From Pseudomonas reinekei (GTDB taxonomy: Bacteria; Pseudomonadota; Gammaproteobacteria; Pseudomonadales; Pseudomonadaceae): a stretch of DNA of 64,000 nucleotides. Position 1 is the first letter of the stretch, and each line of letters begins with the position of its first letter. The stretch covers positions 186,001 through 250,000 of the forward strand of contig NZ_MSTQ01000002.1 in assembly GCF_001945365.1 (NCBI RefSeq), written 5' to 3'. Of this stretch, positions 19,581-27,155 are shown piece by piece. The notes under the pieces were generated by a model. That model was given only the letters and a program-made list of their open reading frames with translations. It was not told the origin of the DNA and ran no database searches. The position numbers were made by a program, and so were the translations under genes.

Positions 19581-19814
19581 ATGACCGTGCGCATCGAAAA
19601 CGAAACCTGCTTTTTCACCACCGAAAATGGCGAGGAGATTCGCCTGTGTCCAGACGTCACCATTGTCACTGACGGGGCCAAAGCCATGTCGGCGGTGGAC
19701 CTCAACGGCCAGCGCATTTACATCACCGAAGCAGAAGCCGACGCATTGACCGTGGCAGGTGCCATCGATGGACGCCGACACTTGAAGGCCACCGACAGTG
19801 ATTCGGTGATTTGA
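19581..19814 (+). CDS. DUF3203 family protein
   Basis: This is a 77-residue acidic protein with no signal peptide or membrane segment. It matches the small Pseudomonas-restricted DUF3203 family as I remember it (ENETCFFTTENGEEI, then VDLNGQRIYITEAEADAL and AGAIDGRRHL). Its function is unknown. The start has AAAGGA (gaaaaaggatcacgcc) in the right place. It stands alone between mgtC and the ccoG promoter region, divergent from mgtC. Confidence 0.8.
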   Translation: MTVRIENETCFFTTENGEEIRLCPDVTIVTDGAKAMSAVDLNGQRIYITEAEADALTVAGAIDGRRHLKATDSDSVI

Positions 19815-19910
19815 CCGATCTGGATCAATCACCCGCAAGCGCCTGAGACCCACGTTAAAGGGCAGCTGCGACAGGTGCTTCAACTTGTCGCAGCAACTCC
19901 GGCAGCCAGC

Positions 19911-19947
19911 ATCTGATCCGCTTTTTATTGCAATACCTGAGTCTGTT
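19911..19947 (+). promoter_or_regulatory. 37-bp element upstream of ccoG, shared with the ccoN promoter
   Basis: ATCTGATCCGC, a 14-nt AT-rich spacer, then CCTGAGTCTGTT. The same two blocks with the same 14-nt spacing occur at 45311-45347 before ccoN. Here the element ends 60 nt before the ccoG ATG. Both halves contain CTGA, 24 bp apart, so the element may be a direct-repeat operator. MocR-family regulators often bind direct repeats, and a MocR gene lies next to ccoG. The first block also resembles half of an Anr/FNR box (TGAT-N4). Confidence 0.7.
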
Positions 19948-20007
19948 ATGCAAACAGATCGCCGCTCATAGTGCTCATGCCTGATGGAGGCTGATGAGCG
20001 AAAGACC

Positions 20008-21438
20008 ATGAGCGAGAGAATCCCCGTCCGAAACGTAGACAGCGCACCCACCATCCAGACGTATGAGCCTTCGCGTTCGAAGATGAAGGCCACGTCCATT
20101 GACAGCCTGATCCATACCCGCAGCTTCACCGGGCTGTTCCGCACCCTGCGCATAAGCGGCGCGGGTTTTCTGTTCCTGTTGTTTTTCGGCACCGTGTGGC
20201 TGAACTGGGGCGGTCGGCAAGCAGTGCTTTGGGATCTATCCGAAAGCAAATTCCACATTTTCGGCGCAACCTTCTGGCCGCAGGATTTCATCCTGCTCTC
20301 GGCGCTGCTGATCATTGCCGCGTTCGGCCTGTTTGCGATCACCGTGTTCGCCGGCCGGGTCTGGTGCGGTTACACCTGCCCGCAAAGCTCCTGGACCTGG
20401 ATCTTCATGTGGTGCGAGAAAATCACCGAAGGCGAGCGCAACCAGCGCATCAAGCTGCAAGCCGCGCCCTGGGGCCTGAACAAATTGATGCGCCGCTCGG
20501 CCAAGCACACGTTATGGCTGGCCATCAGTCTGCTCACCGGCCTTACCTTCGTCGGCTATTTCACGCCCATCCGCCCGCTGGCCGAAGAATTGCTGACCTT
20601 GCAAATCAGCGGCGTCAGCCTGTTCTGGGTGTTGTTCTTTACCGGTGCGACCTACATCAACGCCGGTTGGCTGCGCGAAGCGGTGTGCATACACATGTGC
20701 CCCTATGCGCGGTTCCAGAGTGTGATGTTCGACAAAGACACGCTGACCATTGCCTACGACGTCGCCCGTGGTGAGAACCGTGGCCCGCGTAAACGTGAAG
20801 TCAACCCGGCCGAGGTCGGCCTGGGTGATTGCATCGACTGTCAGCTGTGCGTGCAGGTCTGCCCGACGGGCATCGACATTCGCGACGGTTTGCAAATGGA
20901 ATGCATTGGTTGCGCCGCGTGCATTGATGTCTGTGATTCGATCATGGACAAAATGGGCTATGAGCGCGGTTTGATCAGTTACACCTCCGAGCGCCAGTTG
21001 CAGGGTGGCAAGACGCACCTGCTGCGGCCACGGCTGATCGGATACACCGCCGTGCTGCTGGTGATGATCGCTGCGCTGGTGGTGGCGCTCATCGAGCGGC
21101 CGATGGTGTCGCTGGACATCAGCAAGGACCGTGGCCTGTTCCGCGAGAACAGTCAGGGGCAGATCGAAAACATCTACAGCCTGAAAGTCATCAACAAGAC
21201 CCAGCAACGCCAGAACTACCACCTGACCCTTGTCGACAGCGACGGCTTCCAGTTGCAAGGCAAGACCGACCTGAGCCTGGCCCCTGGCGAGATTGTCGAC
21301 GTGCCGTTGTCGGTGGCGATGACAACCGAACGGCCGAGCAGCAGTTCGCAGAGCATCAGCTTCAAGGTGGTCGACAGTGATGAACCGGGCATCTACAGCG
21401 TGGCGAAAAGCCGGTTTGTTGCCCCGATGAGCCGTTGA
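20008..21438 (+). CDS. ccoG: Cytochrome c oxidase accessory protein CcoG (4Fe-4S, membrane)
   Basis: CcoG is a membrane ferredoxin-like protein that reduces copper for assembly of the cbb3 oxidase copper centre. The 476 residues show a membrane segment near 45-65, further segments near 90-115, 165-185 and 200-220, WCGYTCPQSSWTW, two 4Fe-4S motifs (CIDCQLCVQVCPTG and CIGCAACIDVCDS), another membrane segment near 350 and a C-terminal Ig-like domain. Start choice is not simple: GGAGG (19986) lies 17 nt before the ATG at 20008 and 3 nt before an ATG at 19994 that encodes only MSERP and whose stop overlaps the ATG at 20008. The sequence ATGAGCGAAAGA is nearly repeated as ATGAGCGAGAGA. A second genomic ccoG within the main ccoNOQP locus is expected. 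Confidence 0.93.
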   Translation: MSERIPVRNVDSAPTIQTYEPSRSKMKATSIDSLIHTRSFTGLFRTLRISGAGFLFLLFFGTVWLNWGGRQAVLWDLSESKFHIFGATFWPQDFILLSALLIIAAFGLFAITVFAGRVWCGYTCPQSSWTWIFMWCEKITEGERNQRIKLQAAPWGLNKLMRRSAKHTLWLAISLLTGLTFVGYFTPIRPLAEELLTLQISGVSLFWVLFFTGATYINAGWLREAVCIHMCPYARFQSVMFDKDTLTIAYDVARGENRGPRKREVNPAEVGLGDCIDCQLCVQVCPTGIDIRDGLQMECIGCAACIDVCDSIMDKMGYERGLISYTSERQLQGGKTHLLRPRLIGYTAVLLVMIAALVVALIERPMVSLDISKDRGLFRENSQGQIENIYSLKVINKTQQRQNYHLTLVDSDGFQLQGKTDLSLAPGEIVDVPLSVAMTTERPSSSSQSISFKVVDSDEPGIYSVAKSRFVAPMSR

Positions 21439-21502
21439 GCCATTAAACTGCTCGCGAAGAAGTCACCTTGTTTTTTCTGAATGACACCAATCCGGGCTAA
21501 CG

Positions 21503-22912
21503 ATGAAACGCTACGAAAAATTCGCCGACGACATCGCTGAACTGATCCGCTCCGGCGTCCTGGGTCCCGGCCAGCGCGTTCCGTCGGTGCGCTACGCCAG
21601 CCAGACTTACGGCGTCAGCCCGTCCACGGTGTTCCAGGCCTATTACCTGCTCGAGCGCCGTGGCCTGATCCGCGCCCGGCCGCGTTCCGGCTATTTCGTC
21701 AATGCCCATGCGCCGCGCCCGTTTTCCGAGCCGGTGATCAGCAGCCAGGTCAACGAGTCCACCGAAGTCGACGTCAGCGAACTGGTGTTCTCGGTCCTCG
21801 ACTCGATCAAAGACCCGAACACCGTGCCCTTCGGCTCGGCGTTCCCCAGCCCGACCCTGTTTCCGCTGCAACGGCTGTCGCGCTCGCTGGCCAGTGCCAG
21901 CCGCGATATGGACCCGCGCATGGTGGTCACCGACATGTCACCGGGCAATCCACAGCTTCGGCGGCAGATAGCCCTGCGTTACATGGTCGGCGGACTGATG
22001 CTGCCCATGGAAGAACTGCTGATCACCAACGGCGCCCTTGAAGCGCTGAACCTGTGCCTGCAAGCGGTGACCCAACCCGGCGACCTGGTGGCCATCGAAG
22101 CCCCGGCGTTCTATGCCTGCCTGCAAATCCTGGAACGGCTGAAGCTCAAAGCCGTGGAAATCCCGGTGCATCCGCGCGACGGCATCGACCTCGGGGTGTT
22201 GGCGCAGACCCTGGAACGCCACCCGATCAAGGCCTGCTGGTGCATGACCAGCTTCCAGAACCCCATGGGCGCGACCATGCCCGAGGCGAAGAAACAGGCA
22301 TTGGTGGAACTGCTGCGCAGCCATCAAGTGCCGCTGATCGAGGACGATGTCTACGCCGAGTTGTATTACGGGCAGCAGGCGCCGAAACCCGCCAAAGCGT
22401 TTGATACCGAAGGTCTGGTGATGCACTGCGGTTCGTTCGCCAAAAGCCTCGCCCCCGGTTACCGGATCGGTTGGGTCGCGGCTGGACGGTACGCGCAAAA
22501 GATCGAACGGCTCAAACTCATGACGTCGCTATGCGCATCGATGCCGGCCCAGGCAGCTATCGCCGACTATCTGCAACACGGTGGTTACGACCGGCATCTG
22601 CGCAAACTGCGTCATTCGCTGGAAGACCAGCAGAGCGCCATGCTCTCGGCCATCGCCCGCTATTTTCCGGCGCAGACCCGCGTCAGCCAACCGGCCGGCG
22701 GTTACTTTCTGTGGCTGGAACTGCCGGAACAGATGGATTCATTGAAACTGTTCCAGATGGCGTTAGCGCAGGGGATCAGCATCGCGCCAGGGCCGATTTT
22801 TTCACCGACCCAGCGCTTCAGGAATTGCATTCGTTTGAATTACGGCAGCCCCTGGACCGAGGACTCGGAAAAGGCGATGGAAACCTTGGGGCGGATTGTC
22901 CGGTCGTTCTAA
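21503..22912 (+). CDS. mpaR: MocR-type regulator (GntR HTH + aminotransferase-like domain), MpaR-like
   Basis: This is a 469-residue protein. Residues 1-75 are a GntR winged helix (RVPSVRYASQTYGVSPSTV, then YYLLERRGLIRARPRSGYF). Residues about 105-465 have the fold-type I aminotransferase pattern, including the PLP-binding lysine in SFAKSLAPGYRIGW and NPMGATMP. Such proteins are usually PLP-responsive regulators rather than enzymes. It lies 64 nt after ccoG on the same strand. The ccoG-MocR pair next to orphan ccoN matches PA4131-PA4132 of P. aeruginosa, where MpaR (PA4132) has been reported to activate ccoN4Q4 during cyanogenesis (from memory). Here ccoN lies over 22 kb away. The symbol rests on this synteny argument. 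Confidence 0.85.
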   Translation: MKRYEKFADDIAELIRSGVLGPGQRVPSVRYASQTYGVSPSTVFQAYYLLERRGLIRARPRSGYFVNAHAPRPFSEPVISSQVNESTEVDVSELVFSVLDSIKDPNTVPFGSAFPSPTLFPLQRLSRSLASASRDMDPRMVVTDMSPGNPQLRRQIALRYMVGGLMLPMEELLITNGALEALNLCLQAVTQPGDLVAIEAPAFYACLQILERLKLKAVEIPVHPRDGIDLGVLAQTLERHPIKACWCMTSFQNPMGATMPEAKKQALVELLRSHQVPLIEDDVYAELYYGQQAPKPAKAFDTEGLVMHCGSFAKSLAPGYRIGWVAAGRYAQKIERLKLMTSLCASMPAQAAIADYLQHGGYDRHLRKLRHSLEDQQSAMLSAIARYFPAQTRVSQPAGGYFLWLELPEQMDSLKLFQMALAQGISIAPGPIFSPTQRFRNCIRLNYGSPWTEDSEKAMETLGRIVRSF

Positions 22913-22947
22913 AGCTCACCGCAGAAATCCATTGGGCTACACACCCT

Positions 22948-22979
22948 CCGTGAACCGGGCGGCCACCCTCGGTTCACGG
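22948..22979 (+). terminator. Hairpin after the MocR gene
   Basis: CCGTGAACCG pairs with CGGTTCACGG around a 12-nt loop, 35 nt after the regulator's stop, followed by CTTGTTCC. It lies between convergent genes and may serve either. The T-run is short. Confidence 0.5.
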
Positions 22980-22994
22980 CTTGTTCCATTGATT

Positions 22995-23633
22995 TCAGCC
23001 GATATCGTCCAACGCCAGGACACCGGCGCCCCTGATTTGCACGGTAAATTCAACGGGTAGCGGATCCCAGATAACGTGTTCGGCCCTCAGAACAGTGTCG
23101 GAGAAATATTGCTGCTCATCGTTAACAAGCGGCGTTTTATTCCTGTAAAGAAAAGTAGGACCCAAAACTTTATCCTGAGCATCCGCGCGGCTATCCGACT
23201 CGCCCACTATTAACTTACGAGCAACATTGAACAGACGCTCGTACCCCTTGCTCAACGCATTCATATAAAACCGAGTTGGATTAACGTCTTGCGTGACAAT
23301 CAGATTTCCGCTGGACGACGTCAGTCCATTTGTACTTTGCATTCTCTCCATACTCAGGAAATAGCCATAAAATCTCCCAGGGGTGGCTACGCGTAAGGTG
23401 TATCGATCATTTTCCGAGCGAAAGTGGATTAACAGCGGCTCAGCATCATCACGATCCGCCACGGTTAAAAAACCGCCTTCGTAGTTGAGCTGACGCTGGT
23501 ACTCCGTACGTTGAGCCGTGGTAAGGCGCGGGCGCGCGAGCCGCTTCTCCATCAGCTGGTAATTCAATACCAGTGGCTTTCCTGCGAGGAAAAGATGGGC
23601 GACAACCGATTTATTCAAATCATCCTGGTTCAT
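22995..23633 (-). CDS. Unknown protein (212 aa) in AT-rich two-gene unit
   Basis: I do not recognise this protein. It has 212 residues, no signal peptide, no membrane segment and no cysteine. The N-terminal half is charged and helical-looking (QLMEKRLARPRLTTAQRTEY); the middle and end have alternating hydrophobic patterns suggesting beta strands (LLIHFRSENDRYTLRVATP, VEFTVQIRGAGVLALDD). The start codon lies 1 nt past the stop of a 54-codon upstream gene, so the two are probably translationally coupled. The DNA is visibly richer in A/T than its neighbours, with TTA/ATA-type codons, suggesting recent acquisition. It occupies the point where the ccoG-MocR genes are separated from their ccoN partners. 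Confidence 0.65.
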   Translation of the reverse strand: MNQDDLNKSVVAHLFLAGKPLVLNYQLMEKRLARPRLTTAQRTEYQRQLNYEGGFLTVADRDDAEPLLIHFRSENDRYTLRVATPGRFYGYFLSMERMQSTNGLTSSSGNLIVTQDVNPTRFYMNALSKGYERLFNVARKLIVGESDSRADAQDKVLGPTFLYRNKTPLVNDEQQYFSDTVLRAEHVIWDPLPVEFTVQIRGAGVLALDDIG

Positions 23634-23634
23634 G

Positions 23635-23799
23635 TCAGCCCTCCAGCACAGTGCGTTTACGACGTTCCAGTATCATCTGGTCAGCGAGATAGGCGGCCCC
23701 TTGCAGATAATCAACAGACGCCAGCCCGGAATATTCCCGGTGCAAATAGCGCAAAACAAACTCATCCCAAAACAAAACTTCGTCCTTGTAAAGATCCAT
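23635..23799 (-). CDS. Unknown small protein (54 aa), upstream partner of the 212-aa protein
   Basis: This 54-codon gene starts MDLYKDEVLFWDEF and ends RRKRTVLEG. It has a strong Shine-Dalgarno sequence (AAAGGAG, 9 nt before ATG) and its stop is 1 nt before the next ATG. The sequence looks like two amphipathic helices with a basic end (LADQMILERRKR) and no signal peptide. The good ribosome site and the tight coupling argue that it is real and works with the downstream protein, for example as a chaperone or immunity/antitoxin-type partner; that role is speculation. About 150 nt of AT-rich DNA upstream may hold its promoter. Confidence 0.6.
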   Translation of the reverse strand: MDLYKDEVLFWDEFVLRYLHREYSGLASVDYLQGAAYLADQMILERRKRTVLEG

Positions 23800-23945
23800 A
23801 TTAAATACTCCTTTATTTAATTAACTACCCCGTCAATCGCGAAGCAAGACCGATAATAGTTACAGCACTTCACTCACACAACAAACACGACGAGATTACT
23901 TGATACTCAATATATCAAGCAGCACTCAATCTAACTTTAACGGAG

Positions 23946-23974
23946 AAAAAACGCACCCCGATGAACGAGGTGCG
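23946..23974 (-). terminator. Rho-independent terminator after the SDR gene
   Basis: Read on the minus strand, CGCACC pairs with GGTGCG around an 11-nt loop and is followed at once by TTTTTT. It lies about 90 nt past the SDR stop codon and also insulates the AT-rich pair downstream. Confidence 0.75.
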
Positions 23975-24059
23975 CCAATTTAAAAAGAGGAGTCTTTAAT
24001 GACGGCGGAGAATGCCAAATGCGAACTGTGGCAAAGCGAAGGCTCACTCTGAATTTGAT

Positions 24060-24806
24060 CTAGCGCCCGCCACCCAGATCAACAAAAGTCCCCGTCGCAT
24101 ACGACGCCTTGTCCGACAACAACCAGACAATGGCCTCGGCCACTTCATCCGGCCGCCCGCCACGGGCCATGGGAATCGCCGATTCCAGCTTGCTGACCCG
24201 GTCCGGATCGCCGCTCAGGGCATGGAAATCGGTGTAGATGTAGCCGGGCCGCACTGCGTTGACACGAATCCCCTCACCCGCCACTTCTTTCGACAGGCCG
24301 ATAGTGAAGGTGTCGAGCGCGCCCTTGGATGCCGCGTAGTCGACGTATTCATTGGGCGAGCCCAGGCGGGCGGCGACCGAGGATACATTGACGATGCTGC
24401 CGCCCTGCCCGCCATGTTTGGGGGACATGCGCAGGATTGCGTGCTTGGCGCACAGCACCGGGGCCAGGACGTTGGTCTTGAGGATTTTCAGAATGCGGAA
24501 TTCGGACATTTCGTCGACCCGAGACTTTTGCCCCACCGTGCCGGCGTTATTCACCAGCGCCGTGACCCGGCCGAGCTCGGCGTCCACCCGACTGAACAAG
24601 GCGATCACTTCGTCTTCGATGCTGACATCCGCGCGGACCGCAATGGCTTGGGCACCGAGGGCTCGCACCTGCTCCAGCACGCTTTGCGCGGCTTGTTCAT
24701 CGGTCAGATAGTTGATGCAGATCCGATAGCCCTGTTCGGCGGCCAACAGGGCGGTGGCGGCACCGATGCCGCGACTGCCACCCGTGATGACGATGACTTT
24801 ATCCAT
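24060..24806 (-). CDS. SDR family NAD(P)-dependent oxidoreductase
   Basis: This is a 248-residue classical short-chain dehydrogenase. The Rossmann motif TGGSRGIGAA is at residues 8-17, NNAGTVG near 88, a catalytic Ser in VNVSSVAARLG near 145, and the catalytic YAASKGAL near 160, followed by VRPGYIYTDF. A Gly-rich C-terminus (VDLGGGR) is typical of FabG-like members. The cofactor region (Gly-Ser-Arg after TG) suits NADP(H), though this is not decisive. The substrate is unknown. The gene appears monocistronic, ending at a clear terminator, and its start is divergent from nothing nearby on the plus strand. Confidence 0.9.
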   Translation of the reverse strand: MDKVIVITGGSRGIGAATALLAAEQGYRICINYLTDEQAAQSVLEQVRALGAQAIAVRADVSIEDEVIALFSRVDAELGRVTALVNNAGTVGQKSRVDEMSEFRILKILKTNVLAPVLCAKHAILRMSPKHGGQGGSIVNVSSVAARLGSPNEYVDYAASKGALDTFTIGLSKEVAGEGIRVNAVRPGYIYTDFHALSGDPDRVSKLESAIPMARGGRPDEVAEAIVWLLSDKASYATGTFVDLGGGR

Positions 24807-24894
24807 GCAAGCTTTCCCCCATTCAAGCGTAAGCGGTCGAGGGGAAGAATAACTGTCCTTGGTTTTTTTTGCATGGACCTGCGCCAGCCTCAGG

Positions 24895-26976
24895 TCAGGC
24901 GGTTTCCAGTTGTTCGGCGCGCTGGATTTGCATCATGAAGCGCTCTGCCGGTAACGGATGGCCGAGCAGATAGCCTTGCAGCGAATCACAACCGAGCTGG
25001 GTCAGGAAGTCCTGCTGCACACCGGTTTCCACGCCTTCGGCGACGATGCGCAAGCCCAGCGCCTGACCGAGGGCAACGATCGCCGAGACGATGGCCGCGT
25101 CATCGCTGTCGCGCTCCAGATCACGCACAAACCCGCGGTCGATCTTCAGCTCGTTGGCCGGCAGTCGCTTGAGGTACATCAGGCTCGAATAGCCAGTACC
25201 AAAGTCGTCGATGGACAAGTCGACGCCCATGTCCGAGAGTTCCTGCAATACCGTCATGCTCGCGTCGGCATCGCTCATGGCGGTGGTTTCGGTGATTTCC
25301 AGGGTCAGGCTGTTGGCTGGCAAATGGTGCGTGGCCAACGCCTTGGCGACGCTTTGCACCAGCCCTGCGTGGCAGAACTGCAACGCGGAGAGGTTTACCG
25401 CGATACGCCAGTCGGTGTAACCCAGCACGTACCATTCGCGCATCTGGCGGCAGGCTTCGTTGAGCACCCAATCGCCAATGGGAATGATCAGCCCGGTTTT
25501 CTCCGCGAGGTCGATGAACTTGTCCGGCAGCAACATGCCCTGGGTCGGGTGCTCCCAGCGCAACAGCGCTTCGGCACCGACGGGACGGCCGTTGTTGGCA
25601 TCGAACTTGGGTTGGTAATGCAGACTGAACTCTTGATGATCCACAGCATTACGCAGGTCTTGCAACAGTTGCAGCTGCTTGCGCGCGTTGCTGTTCATCG
25701 AAGCGTCGAAAAAGCTGTAACCGTTTTTGCCCGCACCCTTGGCGTGGTACATCGCCGCATCGGCATTCATCAGCAATTCATGGGTAGCCTGGCCATTACC
25801 CGGATACAGGGCGATGCCCACGCTGGCAGAGATCTGCAAATCATGATCAGCGACACGGAAAGCCTGGCCGATCAGGCTGACCTGACGTGCTGCCAGCCCC
25901 ATCGCGTCATTGGGTTCACTCAGCTGCACCAGCAACACAAACTCATCGCCACCGATCCGGGCCAGCGTGTCCTGGCTGCGCAAGTCCTCGCGCAAGCGCA
26001 GGCTGACTTCACGCAACAACTGATCGCCCATGTGGTGACCGAACGCATCGTTGACCGGTTTGAAGCCGTCCAGGTCGATGAACATCAGGGCAAAGCAGCC
26101 ACCCTCACCGTCCACCCGCGACATGGCCTGATCGATACGGTCGGCCAGCAGCACCCGGTTCGGCAGGCCGGTCAAGGTGTCGTGCAACGCCAGTTGAGTG
26201 AGCTCGCGATTGGCCTCGGTCAAGGACTGCGCCAAGGCGGCGGTGCGGGCTTCCAGGCGTGCATCGAGGATCGAGGTCAGCAAGGCGATGCTCAGCACCG
26301 CCAGGGTGGTGATCAGTACGAGGTTGTCCAGGCCCTTGCCGCTCAGGCCAGCGGTGGCCGCGCCACAGAAGCTGCCATCGGCAAACTGGGCTGCCGCCAT
26401 GCCCGTGTAATGCATGCCGACGATGGCGATACCCATGATCACAGCCGCCCCGCCACGAATCAGCCGCACGTAAGGCGTGTGCTGACGCAAGTGGAAGGCG
26501 ATCCACAGCGCCGCACCGGACGCACCGACCGCGATGAACAGCGAGGCACTGAACAGCGTCGGGTCGTAGTCGATTCCCGGCTGCATGCGCATGGCGGCCA
26601 TGCCGGTGTAGTGCATGGCACTGATCCCGGCCCCCATGACCAGCGCACCGAAGCCCAGCTGCCACAGCGGCAATTGCGGCTGACTGACCAGCCACAGGGC
26701 GAAGCCGCTGGAAAGGATACCGATCAGCAGTGAGAGCAAGGTAATGGCGATGTCGTAGCCCAGATCGATGGGCAAGTCGAAGGCGAGCATGCCGATGAAG
26801 TGCATCGACCAGATGCCCACGCCCATGGCAAATGCGCCACCCGCTGTCCATAGATGCACGGCACGCCCCCTGGCCGTGGCAATACGTCCGGTCAGATCGA
26901 GGGCGGTGTATGAGGCAAGGATCGCCACACACAACGAAATGATGACCAGCGTGGGGGAATAGCTACCGATGAGCAT
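24895..26976 (-). CDS. MHYT-GGDEF-EAL cyclic-di-GMP enzyme (MucR-like)
   Basis: This 693-residue membrane protein has an MHYT sensor of about seven helices (residues 1-250) with SMHFIGM, AMHYTGMAAMRM and GMHYTGMAAAQF, proposed to bind copper and sense NO, O2 or CO. A GGDEF domain follows with an intact RIGGDEFVLL and an RSQD inhibitory site five residues before it. The C-terminal EAL domain has EALLRW, NLSALQF, EITETTA, DDFGTGYSS, LKIDRGFVRDL and EGVET, so both synthesis and hydrolysis of cyclic-di-GMP look possible. The architecture matches P. aeruginosa MucR (PA1727) and NbdA; the intact GGDEF favours MucR. No strong ribosome site precedes the ATG. The neighbouring genes give no function clue. 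Confidence 0.93.
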   Translation of the reverse strand: MLIGSYSPTLVIISLCVAILASYTALDLTGRIATARGRAVHLWTAGGAFAMGVGIWSMHFIGMLAFDLPIDLGYDIAITLLSLLIGILSSGFALWLVSQPQLPLWQLGFGALVMGAGISAMHYTGMAAMRMQPGIDYDPTLFSASLFIAVGASGAALWIAFHLRQHTPYVRLIRGGAAVIMGIAIVGMHYTGMAAAQFADGSFCGAATAGLSGKGLDNLVLITTLAVLSIALLTSILDARLEARTAALAQSLTEANRELTQLALHDTLTGLPNRVLLADRIDQAMSRVDGEGGCFALMFIDLDGFKPVNDAFGHHMGDQLLREVSLRLREDLRSQDTLARIGGDEFVLLVQLSEPNDAMGLAARQVSLIGQAFRVADHDLQISASVGIALYPGNGQATHELLMNADAAMYHAKGAGKNGYSFFDASMNSNARKQLQLLQDLRNAVDHQEFSLHYQPKFDANNGRPVGAEALLRWEHPTQGMLLPDKFIDLAEKTGLIIPIGDWVLNEACRQMREWYVLGYTDWRIAVNLSALQFCHAGLVQSVAKALATHHLPANSLTLEITETTAMSDADASMTVLQELSDMGVDLSIDDFGTGYSSLMYLKRLPANELKIDRGFVRDLERDSDDAAIVSAIVALGQALGLRIVAEGVETGVQQDFLTQLGCDSLQGYLLGHPLPAERFMMQIQRAEQLETA

Positions 26977-27155
26977 GGAAAATTCTCAGAATCACCGCCG
27001 TATCGCTTCCATTCTCGGGGGCGCAAAACTGGCGATTGTACTGATTCCAAGTGAGAACGCACTCACAAAATGAGCAAATAGCCATCAAGGCGATGAAACG
27101 CTTGTTTGATCTAACGAAAACGCTCTAAAACGGTGGATTCGCCCCCGTACTGTCC

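Noticed and set aside
19506..20342. 278-codon minus-strand frame across DUF3203 and the ccoG start
   Set aside because: It runs over two supported genes and the shared regulatory element; no ribosome site or domain.
24840..24895. Possible terminator with T-run between the SDR and MHYT genes
   Set aside because: The T-run precedes the hairpin on the plus strand and becomes an A-run after it on the minus strand, so it is in the wrong order for either direction.
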